Virus record (IMG/VR): IMGVR_UViG_3300044846_002887
Coordinates: 1 to 22,731 of that record
DNA: 22,731 nucleotides
Reading direction: 5' to 3' (one strand)
Origin: a virus
The notes under the pieces are model-generated. The model saw nothing but the letters and a program-made list of their open reading frames with translations, was not told where the DNA came from and did not search any database. A program made the translations under genes and the position numbers. Shown piece by piece: positions 1-7,434 of this stretch. Each line of letters starts with the position of its first letter. Within the stretch, counting starts at the first letter, position 1.

Positions 1-1992
1 ATCACTGAAGTTGTATGGGCATCAACGTTGTTTAATAATGGTGACGTGTCAAATTTATCAACAGAAAACGGTTGTTTTACTGTTGTCGGTCCAACTGGTG
101 CAACTGTTACAATTGACAGTTTTTTGAATTTTGATCCACAACCAGGGTGTGACCCTTGTATTGAATGTAATGGTATTAACTACCAATACGAAACTTGTTA
201 CCCTGTTTCTGGTTTTTCATATGATGGTTTAATTGATTTTGGTGGTGCAAGTGAAACTCCTTTTGATGTTGAGTATAATCCTGACACCCAACACATCTAT
301 ACAACAACTCAATCAACAAGAATGATTGTTGTTGACCCATCAACAAACTCTGTTTACACCCAATACACATTTCCTGGTGGAGGTTATGGTGATGTTTTAT
401 ATTATGATACAAATACGATGTATCTTACAAGCACTAACCAATCTAGTATTCGTAAATTAGATACATCAATTGATATTTCTGGGACAACAACACCATATAG
501 TATTGGCACAACGTCGTTTCGTATGACAAAAGATTTACCTAATAACAGATTATTTATTACTTGCAGTGACTATAGTGTTAAAATATTTAACACACTAACA
601 AATACGGTAACAGGGTCAATCTCAACAGCAAGTGGTTATTATGAAGAATTTATATCATATGATCCAATTAATGATGAGGTTTATACAACTGCAAGTGGTG
701 GGTATAGTGTTGAGGTTTATAATCCAAATACACTATCACACGTTACATCAATACCTGTGAATGGTTCTTATGATATTGCATATGAACCTAATAGTGGAAA
801 TATGTATGTTACTTGTAGTGGATATAATCAAGTAAAAGTTATTGATACAACAACAAAAACTGTGACAAATACAATAGCAACACCTCAATCTCCAGGTAAT
901 ATCAGATATAATAATTATGATGGATATATATATGTTGCACTACCAAATGGTTTATTAAAAATAAATCCGTTAACAAATGGTATTGTTGCAACAAATGATA
1001 CGGTAACACCATCTACAAATTCTATTTATGGTTTTGATTTTTACGATGTAAATAATAATATTTACCTTGGATTTAACGATAATGACGGTGGTAATGATGG
1101 GTTAAGGTATTTTTCTCAAACTGGTGGCTCAACTTTGAGTGGATATATAAAATCATACCAATATTTACAAAATGGTTCTGTTTTTTATAATCCAGCAATT
1201 GATGAATGTTGTACAATTTTAGGTACCTCTTCATCATATTATGATACATTATATAGTGTTGAAACTTTTAGTGGTAATGACGATGACTGTGCCACTTGTT
1301 ACTTTAATGGGCAACCAAATATACAGATATGGAATGCTTCAGCATGCACAAACTCAAATACATATAGTTCTTTTTATGTTACAACGGATAATACAGTAGC
1401 ACAGGGTGATATTGTAAAATTAATGTGGGGTTCAAATGAATGGATTTGTGCTGGGTTAATAAATACTGTTAATTCTAATAGTGGTTATTACACATATTAT
1501 AATACACAAAAAAATGGACTTGGTGACACATTAAAATATGATAGTTGTGAAAATTGTAATTCACAAGGACTAATTGGTGTTACATTAGTTAATTGTAATA
1601 CAGGGGTTGAGTCGTTTGTGAGTATAACACTTGATAATTACTTATCTATTTATTCTTTTGATAGGTTTGCTTTACCTAATTATAGCGTGAGTGATAAATT
1701 TGGTAATTGTTATCAAATATCAAATTTATGTCCAATACCTTTAGAAGAAGAAGGATTTACACCTGTTGAGTTTTACTTTAATTGTATTATTTGTTCGGAA
1801 GACAATCCAGGTGTTGTTCCGAGAAGTGCAAATACTGAATCAACAGTTTGTGAAATTTGTTGTGACTGTGGTGCCACTGGTTCAACTATAAATATTATAA
1901 CACCACCTCATCCTGTTTGGACTGATGGTTACGGGACACCAGTCACGCAATTAAATATGATTGTAATTGGTGGAAATGGATTAAATAGTTAA
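1..1992 (+). CDS. Beta-propeller phage structural protein (5' end outside window)
   Basis: The frame is open from the first base and ends at TAA 1990-1992, so the gene begins upstream; the TTG at 28 is just an internal codon. About 660 residues are visible. Roughly residues 75-370 (counted from the TTG) carry repeated blocks of the YVTN/NHL beta-propeller type: a short strand with small and aromatic residues, then phrases such as NPNT, DTTTKTV, NPLTNG and IDP..N. The C-terminal third is rich in Cys (CC, CxxC, CxC pairs) and Asn/Tyr/Thr and ends in a glycine-rich strand. The composition suits an extracellular or virion surface protein, for example a tail fibre, baseplate or decoration protein. 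The next gene starts 10 nt downstream on the same strand. The function is inferred from the fold and context only; the propeller call is fairly secure, the virion role less so. Confidence 0.7.
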   Translation: MTEVVWASTLFNNGDVSNLSTENGCFTVVGPTGATVTIDSFLNFDPQPGCDPCIECNGINYQYETCYPVSGFSYDGLIDFGGASETPFDVEYNPDTQHIYTTTQSTRMIVVDPSTNSVYTQYTFPGGGYGDVLYYDTNTMYLTSTNQSSIRKLDTSIDISGTTTPYSIGTTSFRMTKDLPNNRLFITCSDYSVKIFNTLTNTVTGSISTASGYYEEFISYDPINDEVYTTASGGYSVEVYNPNTLSHVTSIPVNGSYDIAYEPNSGNMYVTCSGYNQVKVIDTTTKTVTNTIATPQSPGNIRYNNYDGYIYVALPNGLLKINPLTNGIVATNDTVTPSTNSIYGFDFYDVNNNIYLGFNDNDGGNDGLRYFSQTGGSTLSGYIKSYQYLQNGSVFYNPAIDECCTILGTSSSYYDTLYSVETFSGNDDDCATCYFNGQPNIQIWNASACTNSNTYSSFYVTTDNTVAQGDIVKLMWGSNEWICAGLINTVNSNSGYYTYYNTQKNGLGDTLKYDSCENCNSQGLIGVTLVNCNTGVESFVSITLDNYLSIYSFDRFALPNYSVSDKFGNCYQISNLCPIPLEEEGFTPVEFYFNCIICSEDNPGVVPRSANTESTVCEICCDCGATGSTINIITPPHPVWTDGYGTPVTQLNMIVIGGNGLNS

Positions 1993-2002
1993 AATATATA
2001 AT

Positions 2003-2449
2003 ATGAAAAATTTAGACAGAATTATTAAAAGGGTTATAAAAGAAGAAGGTGATCGTTCATCAAGATATATGTTCTTTTCTAACTTACAACAAATGAGAAG
2101 ACAATGTGATATGTTATTAGATTTAGATGAAAATATGGTTGAGTCAATTTTAGAAAACGGACATGATTGGGCACAAGATCATATTGCTGAAGCAAAAAAT
2201 AATATGGATCAAGTATTTGATTTTATTATGAATGAGTCAAAAAGAGAAAACATAGATAATGACGACATGGTAATGTCTGAAGGAAAAAAGAAAACGGGAA
2301 CTAAACTTTGTGCGAGAGGTAAAGCTGCCGCAAAAACAAAGTTTGAGGTGTATCCAAGTGCTTACGCAAACGGTTTTGCTGTTCAGGTGTGTAAAGGTAA
2401 AATTAAAGGACTTGACGGTAAAAAACGTTGTTCAGGTTCTTACTGTTAA
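2003..2449 (+). CDS. Small Cys/Lys-rich protein, candidate phage internal (capsid-targeted) protein
   Basis: 148 residues starting at ATG 2003, 10 nt after the stop of the propeller gene, so probably co-transcribed. The N-terminus is an amphipathic basic helix, MKNLDRIIKRVIKE, followed by EGDRSS. The middle is helical and acidic. The last ~55 residues form a compact basic domain with the phrase LCARGKAAAKTKFEVYPSAY, then VCKGKIKG, ending in RCSGSYC. I recall this 'CARGKAAAK.KF.VYPSAYAN' block from proteins of marine T4-like phages and some large DNA viruses, where its function is unknown. The N-terminal helix ending in IKE resembles the capsid-targeting peptides of T4 internal proteins, which the prohead protease removes after (L/I)xE. 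A role as a packaged internal protein is inference. Confidence 0.65.
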   Translation: MKNLDRIIKRVIKEEGDRSSRYMFFSNLQQMRRQCDMLLDLDENMVESILENGHDWAQDHIAEAKNNMDQVFDFIMNESKRENIDNDDMVMSEGKKKTGTKLCARGKAAAKTKFEVYPSAYANGFAVQVCKGKIKGLDGKKRCSGSYC

Positions 2450-2465
2450 AATAATTTTTAATTAA

Positions 2466-2498
2466 TTTGTTTTATTCAAATATTTTTCATTATCTTTG
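2466..2498 (+). promoter_or_regulatory. Bacteroidota-type housekeeping promoter
   Basis: TTTG at 2466-2469 and TATCTTTG at 2491-2498 are separated by 21 nt. This matches the Bacteroidota primary-sigma consensus (-33 TTTG, 19-21 nt, -7 TAnnTTTG) at every defined base. The predicted start of transcription lies a few bases before the ATG at 2517, giving a very short leader with no Shine-Dalgarno sequence, as is usual in this phylum. It implies transcription of the 2517 gene by unmodified host RNA polymerase. Confidence 0.7.
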
Positions 2499-2516
2499 TT
2501 AAATAAAAACAAAACG

Positions 2517-2948
2517 ATGAAAAAGAGAATAATCAGATTTTTTACCAGAACAAAATTAAAATTGTATATTTGGAGTAAACGTAGTAGCTTTATGCCTACT
2601 GCGGAAGAAGAAATTACCACATACGAAAAGACAACATTTCAGATATGTCTTAAAATGATTAAAAATCCAACGTCAAAGTTTATGATTGCTCCTATGTCAA
2701 ACAAAAGATACATAGAGAACAAAGACATGGATTTATTCATCACAATGGATTATGGTAGAGTTGATTTGACTAACCACGTTTATCATTATAGTGTAAAGCT
2801 AAGCCAAAGAGATTGGGAACGAATTACATTTATCTTTGATAATGAAGCAGAAAAAAGAAGACTAAACTACGAAGATAAGGTTAATTCACAAATCAAAAAT
2901 TCACTACACAACGTATTACAAAAAATATCAAATAAATTAGACGATTAA
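2517..2948 (+). CDS. Hypothetical phage protein behind a host-type promoter
   Basis: 143 residues from ATG 2517. A longer reading from TTG 2496 is rejected because that TTG lies inside the -7 promoter box. The first ~20 residues are strongly basic (MKKRIIRFFTRTKLKLYIWS) and could be an RNA/DNA- or membrane-associating helix. The rest is mixed alpha/beta (ICLKMIKNPTSKFMIAP, DLFITMDYGRVDL, YHYSVKLSQRDWERITFIFD) and ends in a charged helix. I do not recognise the family. It stops 20 nt before the stop of a convergent gene, with no clear hairpin between them. The perfect host promoter suggests expression earlier than the head genes. Confidence 0.6.
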   Translation: MKKRIIRFFTRTKLKLYIWSKRSSFMPTAEEEITTYEKTTFQICLKMIKNPTSKFMIAPMSNKRYIENKDMDLFITMDYGRVDLTNHVYHYSVKLSQRDWERITFIFDNEAEKRRLNYEDKVNSQIKNSLHNVLQKISNKLDD

Positions 2949-2968
2949 ACTTTTTCTACTTGATGTTA

Positions 2969-3604
2969 TTATTGTTCATTAAGAACTCTTCTAACAATTC
3001 TCATCAAATCAGTTTCAGTTAAAGTTACAATATTTTTTTCTGTGTTTTCATTTTTTGGTTTGTAGGATGTCATTACAGGTTTTTGTCCTTTACCTGTTTG
3101 TGTGTCTTTCTTTTCTGCTCTTCTTTTTTGTTGACAGGCGGCTTTTTTTTGTGAATCAGACATTTTACCTGCAACTCCTGCGGCTCTACATTTAGGATAT
3201 GAACCTTTATCCGCGTCACTTCTTCCACAAGGTGGATGTTTTCCGTTAACTTTTCGGCAAATATCCACCCAAGGACCTTTTGGTTGTTTTGAACCTTTAG
3301 GTTTTTTCTTTGTTCCAAACCATACGGCTAAATCTTCACTGATTGCGTGAACATCGTGTTCATCAACATCATACGTACCGTCAGCATTTTTCTCCCAAAC
3401 ACCCACAGTTTTTTTAATATTATTTTTCAAAGTTTTTTGTTTTTTGTTGTGGTTGAATTCAGTATCAACAAATTTATAAAAAGGACCTAATTCACTTTCT
3501 TTCCATTTTTTTAAACCTATTTCAACAGGTCCATTATATAAACCCGCGGTAACAGAAGTATTTGCTTCCTTTAATATTTTCTTTATAATATCGTCAATTA
3601 TCAT
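2969..3604 (-). CDS. Cys/Lys-rich putative internal protein with targeting-like motifs at both ends
   Basis: 211 residues if read from the ATG at 3604. The frame also has an ATG at 3622, but the promoter-like octamer at 3611-3618 lies between the two, so 3604 is preferred; AAAGGTA precedes it. The N-terminus MIIDDIIKKILKE|ANTSV is a basic amphipathic helix ending in LKE. The C-terminus ends LTETDLMRIVRRVLNEQ, a similar helix ending in LNE. The middle has WFGTKKKPKGSK, WVDICRK, HPPCGRSDADKGSYPKCRAA, a helix (KMSDSQKKAACQQKRRAEKK) and a basic tail. This 'W.D.CR...PCGR...YPKCR' module occurs in phage and large-virus proteins (I recall it as DUF5872; name from memory). It is probably a zinc- or nucleic-acid-binding packaged protein, by inference. 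Confidence 0.65.
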   Translation of the reverse strand: MIIDDIIKKILKEANTSVTAGLYNGPVEIGLKKWKESELGPFYKFVDTEFNHNKKQKTLKNNIKKTVGVWEKNADGTYDVDEHDVHAISEDLAVWFGTKKKPKGSKQPKGPWVDICRKVNGKHPPCGRSDADKGSYPKCRAAGVAGKMSDSQKKAACQQKRRAEKKDTQTGKGQKPVMTSYKPKNENTEKNIVTLTETDLMRIVRRVLNEQ

Positions 3605-3610
3605 TACCTT

Positions 3611-3618
3611 TATAAATA
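3611..3618. promoter_or_regulatory. TATAAATA/TATTTATA octamer between divergent genes
   Basis: The octamer lies 6 nt upstream of the minus-strand ATG at 3604, reading TATTTATA in the sense direction. It is 9 nt upstream of the plus-strand ATG at 3628, reading TATAAATA. The same octamer precedes most minus-strand units here. TATAAATA is the T4 late-promoter consensus, so for the plus-strand gene it is in the T4 orientation. Which gene it serves cannot be decided from sequence alone. Confidence 0.45.
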
Positions 3619-3627
3619 TCATAGAAT

Positions 3628-3843
3628 ATGGAAAAAGGAAATGAAGCGTTTGGTAATATTTTTGGGACTATTGAACTTTTGTCTGAAGAACATTTAGATA
3701 CCATATTAGATTCTATGAATAAAGAACACTCAATGTTTTATTTAATTGAGGGTGTTAAATCCGCCTACCAAAGAGGTGCGTTTACTTTAGGTGAAGTAGA
3801 AGTTTTATCTAAAGCGATTAGAGTTCTTTCTAGAACGGAGTAA
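3628..3843 (+). CDS. Small hypothetical phage protein (71 aa)
   Basis: 71 residues from ATG 3628, predicted largely helical (FGTIELLSEEHLDTILDSMN, then MFYLIEGVKSAYQRGAFTLG, then VEVLSKAIRVLSR). Its amphipathic pattern and normal phage codon use support a real gene. It is divergent from the 3604 gene with only 23 nt between the starts. Its last 39 nt overlap the end of the convergent membrane-protein gene. I recall similar 'Y.IE.VK.AYQRGA' proteins in Bacteroidota phages, with no known function. The tail-to-tail overlap is unusual but modest. Confidence 0.5.
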   Translation: MEKGNEAFGNIFGTIELLSEEHLDTILDSMNKEHSMFYLIEGVKSAYQRGAFTLGEVEVLSKAIRVLSRTE

Positions 3844-4287
3844 ACTTTTATATGTAATTAAAAATAAGTGATACACACACATCACAACAATTCCCCACAC
3901 CTCCATCCAAAATATCCCCCAAAAAAAACCAACAACCAAACTAATTAAGTATAGATACAAAAAATACTTAAATCTTTTTGTCATATATAATGGATATATC
4001 ACTGAAACAAAAAAACAAATTGCAATAATGTCGTGTGCAATTGGATATGTTACTAATGAAAAGGATGTTAATAATAATAAACAAAGTGCAGGTAGTTCCC
4101 ACCTTTTCATTGAAAATAAATAATAACTTGTAAGGGCATTTGTTGCAATAAATAAGGGTTCTAATGGTGTTCCCCAAACTAACGACAGGGCTTCTATATC
4201 ACCCAATGTCCTATAAACAATGTAAGGTTGTAGTAATGCTAAAATAATTACAAACAACCTTACAAAAAAATCATATTTTTTTAACAT
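3805..4287 (-). CDS. Five-helix membrane protein coupled to a secreted-protein gene
   Basis: 160 residues. Five hydrophobic segments are visible: about residues 8-27 (FVRLFVIILALLQPYIVYR), 45-60, 66-80 (LPALCLLLLTSFSLVTYPIA), 85-103 and 110-145 (the last may be two passes: LYLISLVVGFFWGIFWMEVW, then VVMCVYHLFLITY). The C-terminus is basic (RSRKNSNRFR), suggesting a cytoplasmic tail. The ATG follows the stop of the 665-residue secreted protein directly (TAAATG), so translation is probably coupled. No holin, transporter or exclusion-protein signature is recognised. The coupling suggests it acts with the secreted protein at the host envelope, but that is inference. It overlaps the end of the opposite-strand gene by 39 nt. 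Confidence 0.65.
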   Translation of the reverse strand: MLKKYDFFVRLFVIILALLQPYIVYRTLGDIEALSLVWGTPLEPLFIATNALTSYYLFSMKRWELPALCLLLLTSFSLVTYPIAHDIIAICFFVSVIYPLYMTKRFKYFLYLYLISLVVGFFWGIFWMEVWGIVVMCVYHLFLITYKSLLRSRKNSNRFR

Positions 4288-6285
4288 TTACCTTATTACT
4301 TTTCTCATAGACCCATCGTCATATACCTCCATATAAATACCTGTTGCGTTCATATCTTTTACTTCTTGTCCACTCATATTGATGATTTTGACAAGGATTC
4401 TATTATTTAATGTATTATCAATTGAAATTATATTAAATGTTTCTGAATTACCATCAAAATCAGTTTGAGACAATCTGTAGTAATTAACCTTTCCTCTTTC
4501 GTAATCTGAATCCAAGTAAGAATAGGATAGTACTTCTTGTGAGTTTCCTGCCCCATTGATTGTTGCGACATTAATCCAGTTTTCACCATCAGCTGTTCTT
4601 TCAAGTGTGAAGTAGTTGTTATTTTGTTCAGATGCGGTATTCCAGTAAAGTAAGTTATTTACACCATTTTCTTTCCCGTTGAATTCCATAAGTTCTATCG
4701 GTAGTGATGTTGTTAGTGTGATTGTTACATCCCTACAATTTGCATCCTCCACACAATTCCCATTCACATTTACGTGAACATAATACGTATTGTTTGTTGG
4801 TGCTGTAAAGCTATATGGATGAGAACCAAATCCTACAACAGTTCCTGTTGGTGACCCTTCTGTTACTGTAATCCAATCACTACTAATAGATGACAATACG
4901 GTATATGTGTTTCCTTGTACACCTGTGTTCCATTGACTATACTCATCAGTAAATTGTCCAAAACCTGATACACAAGTTGTAGAAACTGAACCAACTGTTG
5001 ATGTTGGCATATTATTTATTGCGTAAGGTGTGGCATTAAGACAAGGTCCTGGTGGTGGAGGTGGTGGTGGAGGTGAACACAAGAATTGTAATGTAAATGA
5101 CGATGTTGTACCAAATCCGTGTATTAATATAAAATATGTTACACCAGGTGTTGATGTCCAAGAATATGATGCAGATGTACCAGCACAAGACGGACCGTTA
5201 TCGTCAATACCACCCACACAAGTTGGGGACGCACAGGTTCCTTGAAAAACTGATATCTTACTGTCCCAAGCCGTGGCACAGAGAGATGCGGTCATTACAT
5301 CTCCCGTGCCCACAACTTTATACCACACACCTCCCGTAGTTTGTGTGGTCCCACAAGAACCTCCTTCACCTGTACCTGATAAAGTAGAACCTACAGTAGT
5401 TCCCGCCAAAAGAGAACCACAGGTGATTGTTGTTGCATTACATATTAAATCGTTAGATGGTGCAACTATTGGACACCCTAAATTAAATGTTACATTATAT
5501 GAACCTGTTGTTTCAGGGTCTAAAAGGATATAATATGTAACACCTGCAGTAAATGTCATTGGTGTTATCGCATTATAATTTCCTGCAGATGATATGTCGT
5601 CAACACAATTCCATCCCGTATTTCCACATCCTCCCGATGCAGGTTTCCAAAAGAAATCAATAAAACCACCTGTAATTGTTGTAACATTAAGTGAATAAGT
5701 TCCTGTTGTTGTTGGTGTGAATTGGAATATTCTTTCTTGTCCTGGTGTGGAAAATCCACAAGATGATGGATTCCATCCTGCCCCACCACCTGACATTGTA
5801 GTTGATACGTTTGTTCCACAACTGCTTATTGTGGTTATAGATGAACAAGGATTATAAACAGGGGCACAAGTTACCCTATAACTTAATATTGTTGTGGCAC
5901 TTAAATTAGCACAACTATAATTAGTTACTAAAATAGAATAAGTTCCATTTGCAGGACAAATCCAAGTAAGTGATGCTTTTGTTCCTGTACAAAACGGACC
6001 ATTATCGTCGTTCTGAGCTAATACGGTTCCTCCTGTTGCAGTTGAATATAATCTCAGATATGTGTCATTTGTGTTTACACTATTACAGGTAGAGAAATCG
6101 TAAGTACATCCAGCCGTTGCTGTGAATCTCCAATACCTTTTTGCTGATGCGGCGTTTGATACATTTTGAAATGTTCCTGTAGGTGTAATAACACCCATAT
6201 TCACCAACGCAGTTGCAGAACAGAATTGGGAAAGTAAATTAAAATTAATTAATAACGTAAATAGAAATAATGCAAGTTTTTTCAT
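4288..6285 (-). CDS. Large secreted protein with T9SS-cargo-like C-terminus
   Basis: 665 residues. Residues 1-20 are a clear Sec signal peptide (MKKLALFLFTLLINFNLLSQ). Next come at least three Cys-rich beta-sandwich units: ~22-142, ~147-272 and ~275-405, each with Cys pairs and phrases such as NDDNGPFC or IDDNGPSC, resembling bacterial PPC-like secreted domains. A polyproline linker leads to a fourth unit. Residues 528-627 (LPIELMEFNG, WNTASEQNNNYF, VNYYRLSQTDFDGNSE) are the module commonly found just before the sorting signal of Flavobacteria T9SS cargo. The last ~38 residues (VKIINMSGQEVKDM, then GIYMEVYDDGSMRKVIR) resemble the end of the type A sorting domain, though the usual YPNP half is missing. 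Expected location is the cell surface or medium of the infected host. It is followed immediately by the membrane-protein gene. The function is unknown; adhesin, receptor masking and superinfection exclusion are all possible. Confidence 0.75.
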   Translation of the reverse strand: MKKLALFLFTLLINFNLLSQFCSATALVNMGVITPTGTFQNVSNAASAKRYWRFTATAGCTYDFSTCNSVNTNDTYLRLYSTATGGTVLAQNDDNGPFCTGTKASLTWICPANGTYSILVTNYSCANLSATTILSYRVTCAPVYNPCSSITTISSCGTNVSTTMSGGGAGWNPSSCGFSTPGQERIFQFTPTTTGTYSLNVTTITGGFIDFFWKPASGGCGNTGWNCVDDISSAGNYNAITPMTFTAGVTYYILLDPETTGSYNVTFNLGCPIVAPSNDLICNATTITCGSLLAGTTVGSTLSGTGEGGSCGTTQTTGGVWYKVVGTGDVMTASLCATAWDSKISVFQGTCASPTCVGGIDDNGPSCAGTSASYSWTSTPGVTYFILIHGFGTTSSFTLQFLCSPPPPPPPPGPCLNATPYAINNMPTSTVGSVSTTCVSGFGQFTDEYSQWNTGVQGNTYTVLSSISSDWITVTEGSPTGTVVGFGSHPYSFTAPTNNTYYVHVNVNGNCVEDANCRDVTITLTTSLPIELMEFNGKENGVNNLLYWNTASEQNNNYFTLERTADGENWINVATINGAGNSQEVLSYSYLDSDYERGKVNYYRLSQTDFDGNSETFNIISIDNTLNNRILVKIINMSGQEVKDMNATGIYMEVYDDGSMRKVIR
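4332..4339 (-). promoter_or_regulatory. Possible intragenic octamer upstream of the membrane-protein gene
   Basis: TATTTATA in the minus-strand sense, inside the last codons of the 665-residue protein (encoding GIYME), 44 nt before the ATG at 4287. It matches the octamer seen upstream of other minus-strand units and could give separate late expression of the membrane protein. It is also simply a codon-driven match within a GIY phrase, so confidence is low. Confidence 0.2.
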
Positions 6286-6378
6286 ATGACCTTTAATTTT
6301 GTGGGTTTAAAACTAAAGTCACACTTGAAGAACCTTGTGGAGGAACCCCCAACTTCCTTGGGCAGGTCGTGTCTTTAT
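6286..6378 (-). other. GC-rich 5' leader of the 665-residue secreted protein
   Basis: About 93 nt lie between the candidate promoter octamer and the ATG at 6285. The segment is markedly richer in G and C than other intergenic DNA here, with runs of G and C (around 6328-6368) that can pair weakly (AGGAA with TTCCT, 8-nt loop). It ends with AAAGGTCATATG, an SD-like AAAGG five to six bases from the start. The other secreted gene has nearly the same start context. No known riboswitch is recognised. Confidence 0.35.
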
Positions 6379-6386
6379 TATAAATA
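6379..6386 (-). promoter_or_regulatory. Late-promoter-like octamer for the 665-residue secreted protein
   Basis: TATTTATA in the sense (minus) direction, 93 nt before the ATG at 6285. It lies downstream of a terminator that closes the preceding unit, which supports a separate transcript. It is the same octamer found at the portal, terminase, scaffold and capsid genes, tying this bacterial-looking gene to the phage's own regulation. Confidence 0.5.
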
Positions 6387-6421
6387 CAATGATATAAGTA
6401 AAAATACGTAGTGGAAATACC

Positions 6422-6450
6422 AAAAAAGGGGTGAATTATCATACACCCCC
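6422..6450 (-). terminator. Intrinsic terminator after the 318-residue secreted protein
   Basis: On the minus strand, GGGGTG (6444-6449) pairs with CACCCC (6428-6433) across a 10-nt loop and is followed by six T (6422-6427). It lies 28 nt beyond the stop of the gene at 6478. Shape and position are those of a rho-independent terminator. Confidence 0.8.
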
Positions 6451-6477
6451 TCTTGTTTAATATTTATCAACTATGAA

Positions 6478-7434
6478 TTAAAATTGGTAAGTTTTAACAA
6501 ACTCACCATTTTTGTAATAGATGATAACAACCCCTTTATAGTTTTCATCAACTTCTTTACTTGATAAATCAACGATTCTTTCAATGTCTTTCTGTACTCT
6601 ATTATCAATTGCAATAATTGGGTAAACTTTATATTCACCATCAAAATCATATTGAATTAATCTATAATAATTGATTGTGTTTTCTACTTTCATATCAAGT
6701 AAATCATAATCAATAATTTCTTGGGAATTACCTGAACCCATCAGATTTCCAACTATTGATGAATTATCAAAATCTCCCGTTGTTGATTTTTCCACAATAA
6801 AATGAGATGAATTGTGTTCTGACGCTGTTTGCCATTTTAATAAATTAAAACCATCTTGTTTTATACCATCAAAATAAGTTAGTTCAACAGGAAGTGACGT
6901 TGGCGCATACAGATAAACATCGTCAATTCTAAATTGTGCTAATGAAGAATTTTGTCTGAATCTTAATCGTAGATTTGTTGTGATTGGAATTGTCCCTGTT
7001 GGTGAAATTGTTCTCCATACCGCAGTTCCCGTACCTGTGGGTCTTGTATAAGTAAGTGGGGTAAAGTTTGAACCATCAGAACTAACCTCAATTATTAATT
7101 CGTTACTTGACGCTATTGTACTTTTATGGTGACTTAATATCAAATATACTTCACTATACGTACTTGTGTTTATACCTGAAATGGTAAAAACTCGTGATGG
7201 ATTATTTGTAAAAAATACATTTCCACCCCCACTTGCACCTGAATTTGTGGATGGTGTTGTGTTTCTAACATCCACATTTCCCGCAAAAGAAATGGGACTT
7301 GTACTTTGCCAACCAGTGTATGAACTAATAACTGTGGTAGTTGTGGGAGAACCAAAGTTTTCAGAAAGAATGGTTGATTGTGATAACGTAAATTGTGATA
7401 ATAATACCACAAAAAATAGTAAGAAATTTTTCAT
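6478..7434 (-). CDS. Secreted protein, paralogue of the 665-residue protein in its C-terminal module
   Basis: 318 residues with an N-terminal signal peptide (MKNFLLFFVVLLSQFTLSQS). Residues ~20-175 look like a jelly-roll or carbohydrate-binding-like beta sandwich (ILSENFGSP near the start, RFRQNSSLAQFRIDDVYLYA at the end), a fold common in Flavobacteria exoproteins. The last 138 residues begin LPVELTYFDG and align with the last 138 residues of the neighbouring 665-residue protein: WQTASEHNSSHF, GSGNSQEIIDYDLLD, NYYRLIQYDFDGEYK, then IVDLSSKEV and GVVIIYYKNGEFVKTYQF. This places it among putative T9SS cargo, although the terminal sorting motif is divergent. Translation starts after AAAAGGTCATAA, nearly the same context as its neighbour. 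It is bounded downstream by a strong terminator. Ligand and role are unknown. Confidence 0.75.
   Translation of the reverse strand: MKNFLLFFVVLLSQFTLSQSTILSENFGSPTTTTVISSYTGWQSTSPISFAGNVDVRNTTPSTNSGASGGGNVFFTNNPSRVFTISGINTSTYSEVYLILSHHKSTIASSNELIIEVSSDGSNFTPLTYTRPTGTGTAVWRTISPTGTIPITTNLRLRFRQNSSLAQFRIDDVYLYAPTSLPVELTYFDGIKQDGFNLLKWQTASEHNSSHFIVEKSTTGDFDNSSIVGNLMGSGNSQEIIDYDLLDMKVENTINYYRLIQYDFDGEYKVYPIIAIDNRVQKDIERIVDLSSKEVDENYKGVVIIYYKNGEFVKTYQF

Noticed and set aside
2496-2516. TTG start at 2496 for the 2517 gene
   Set aside because: This codon overlaps the last bases of the -7 promoter box, upstream of the expected transcription start.
5030-5533. Open + strand frames opposite the 665-residue secreted protein
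   Set aside because: They mirror its Gly/Pro/Thr-rich coding sequence, have no start context or promoter, and show no plausible protein composition.
6286-6378. Riboswitch in the GC-rich leader
   Set aside because: Only a weak 5-bp stem can be drawn and no known aptamer core is visible; kept only as a structured leader.
4288-7434. Possibility that the secreted-protein region is a host contig joined by mistake
   Set aside because: Phage-type genes lie on both sides on the same strand, the region has the same octamer (6379) as the head genes, and there is no abrupt break in spacing or composition. Read-level proof is still lacking.
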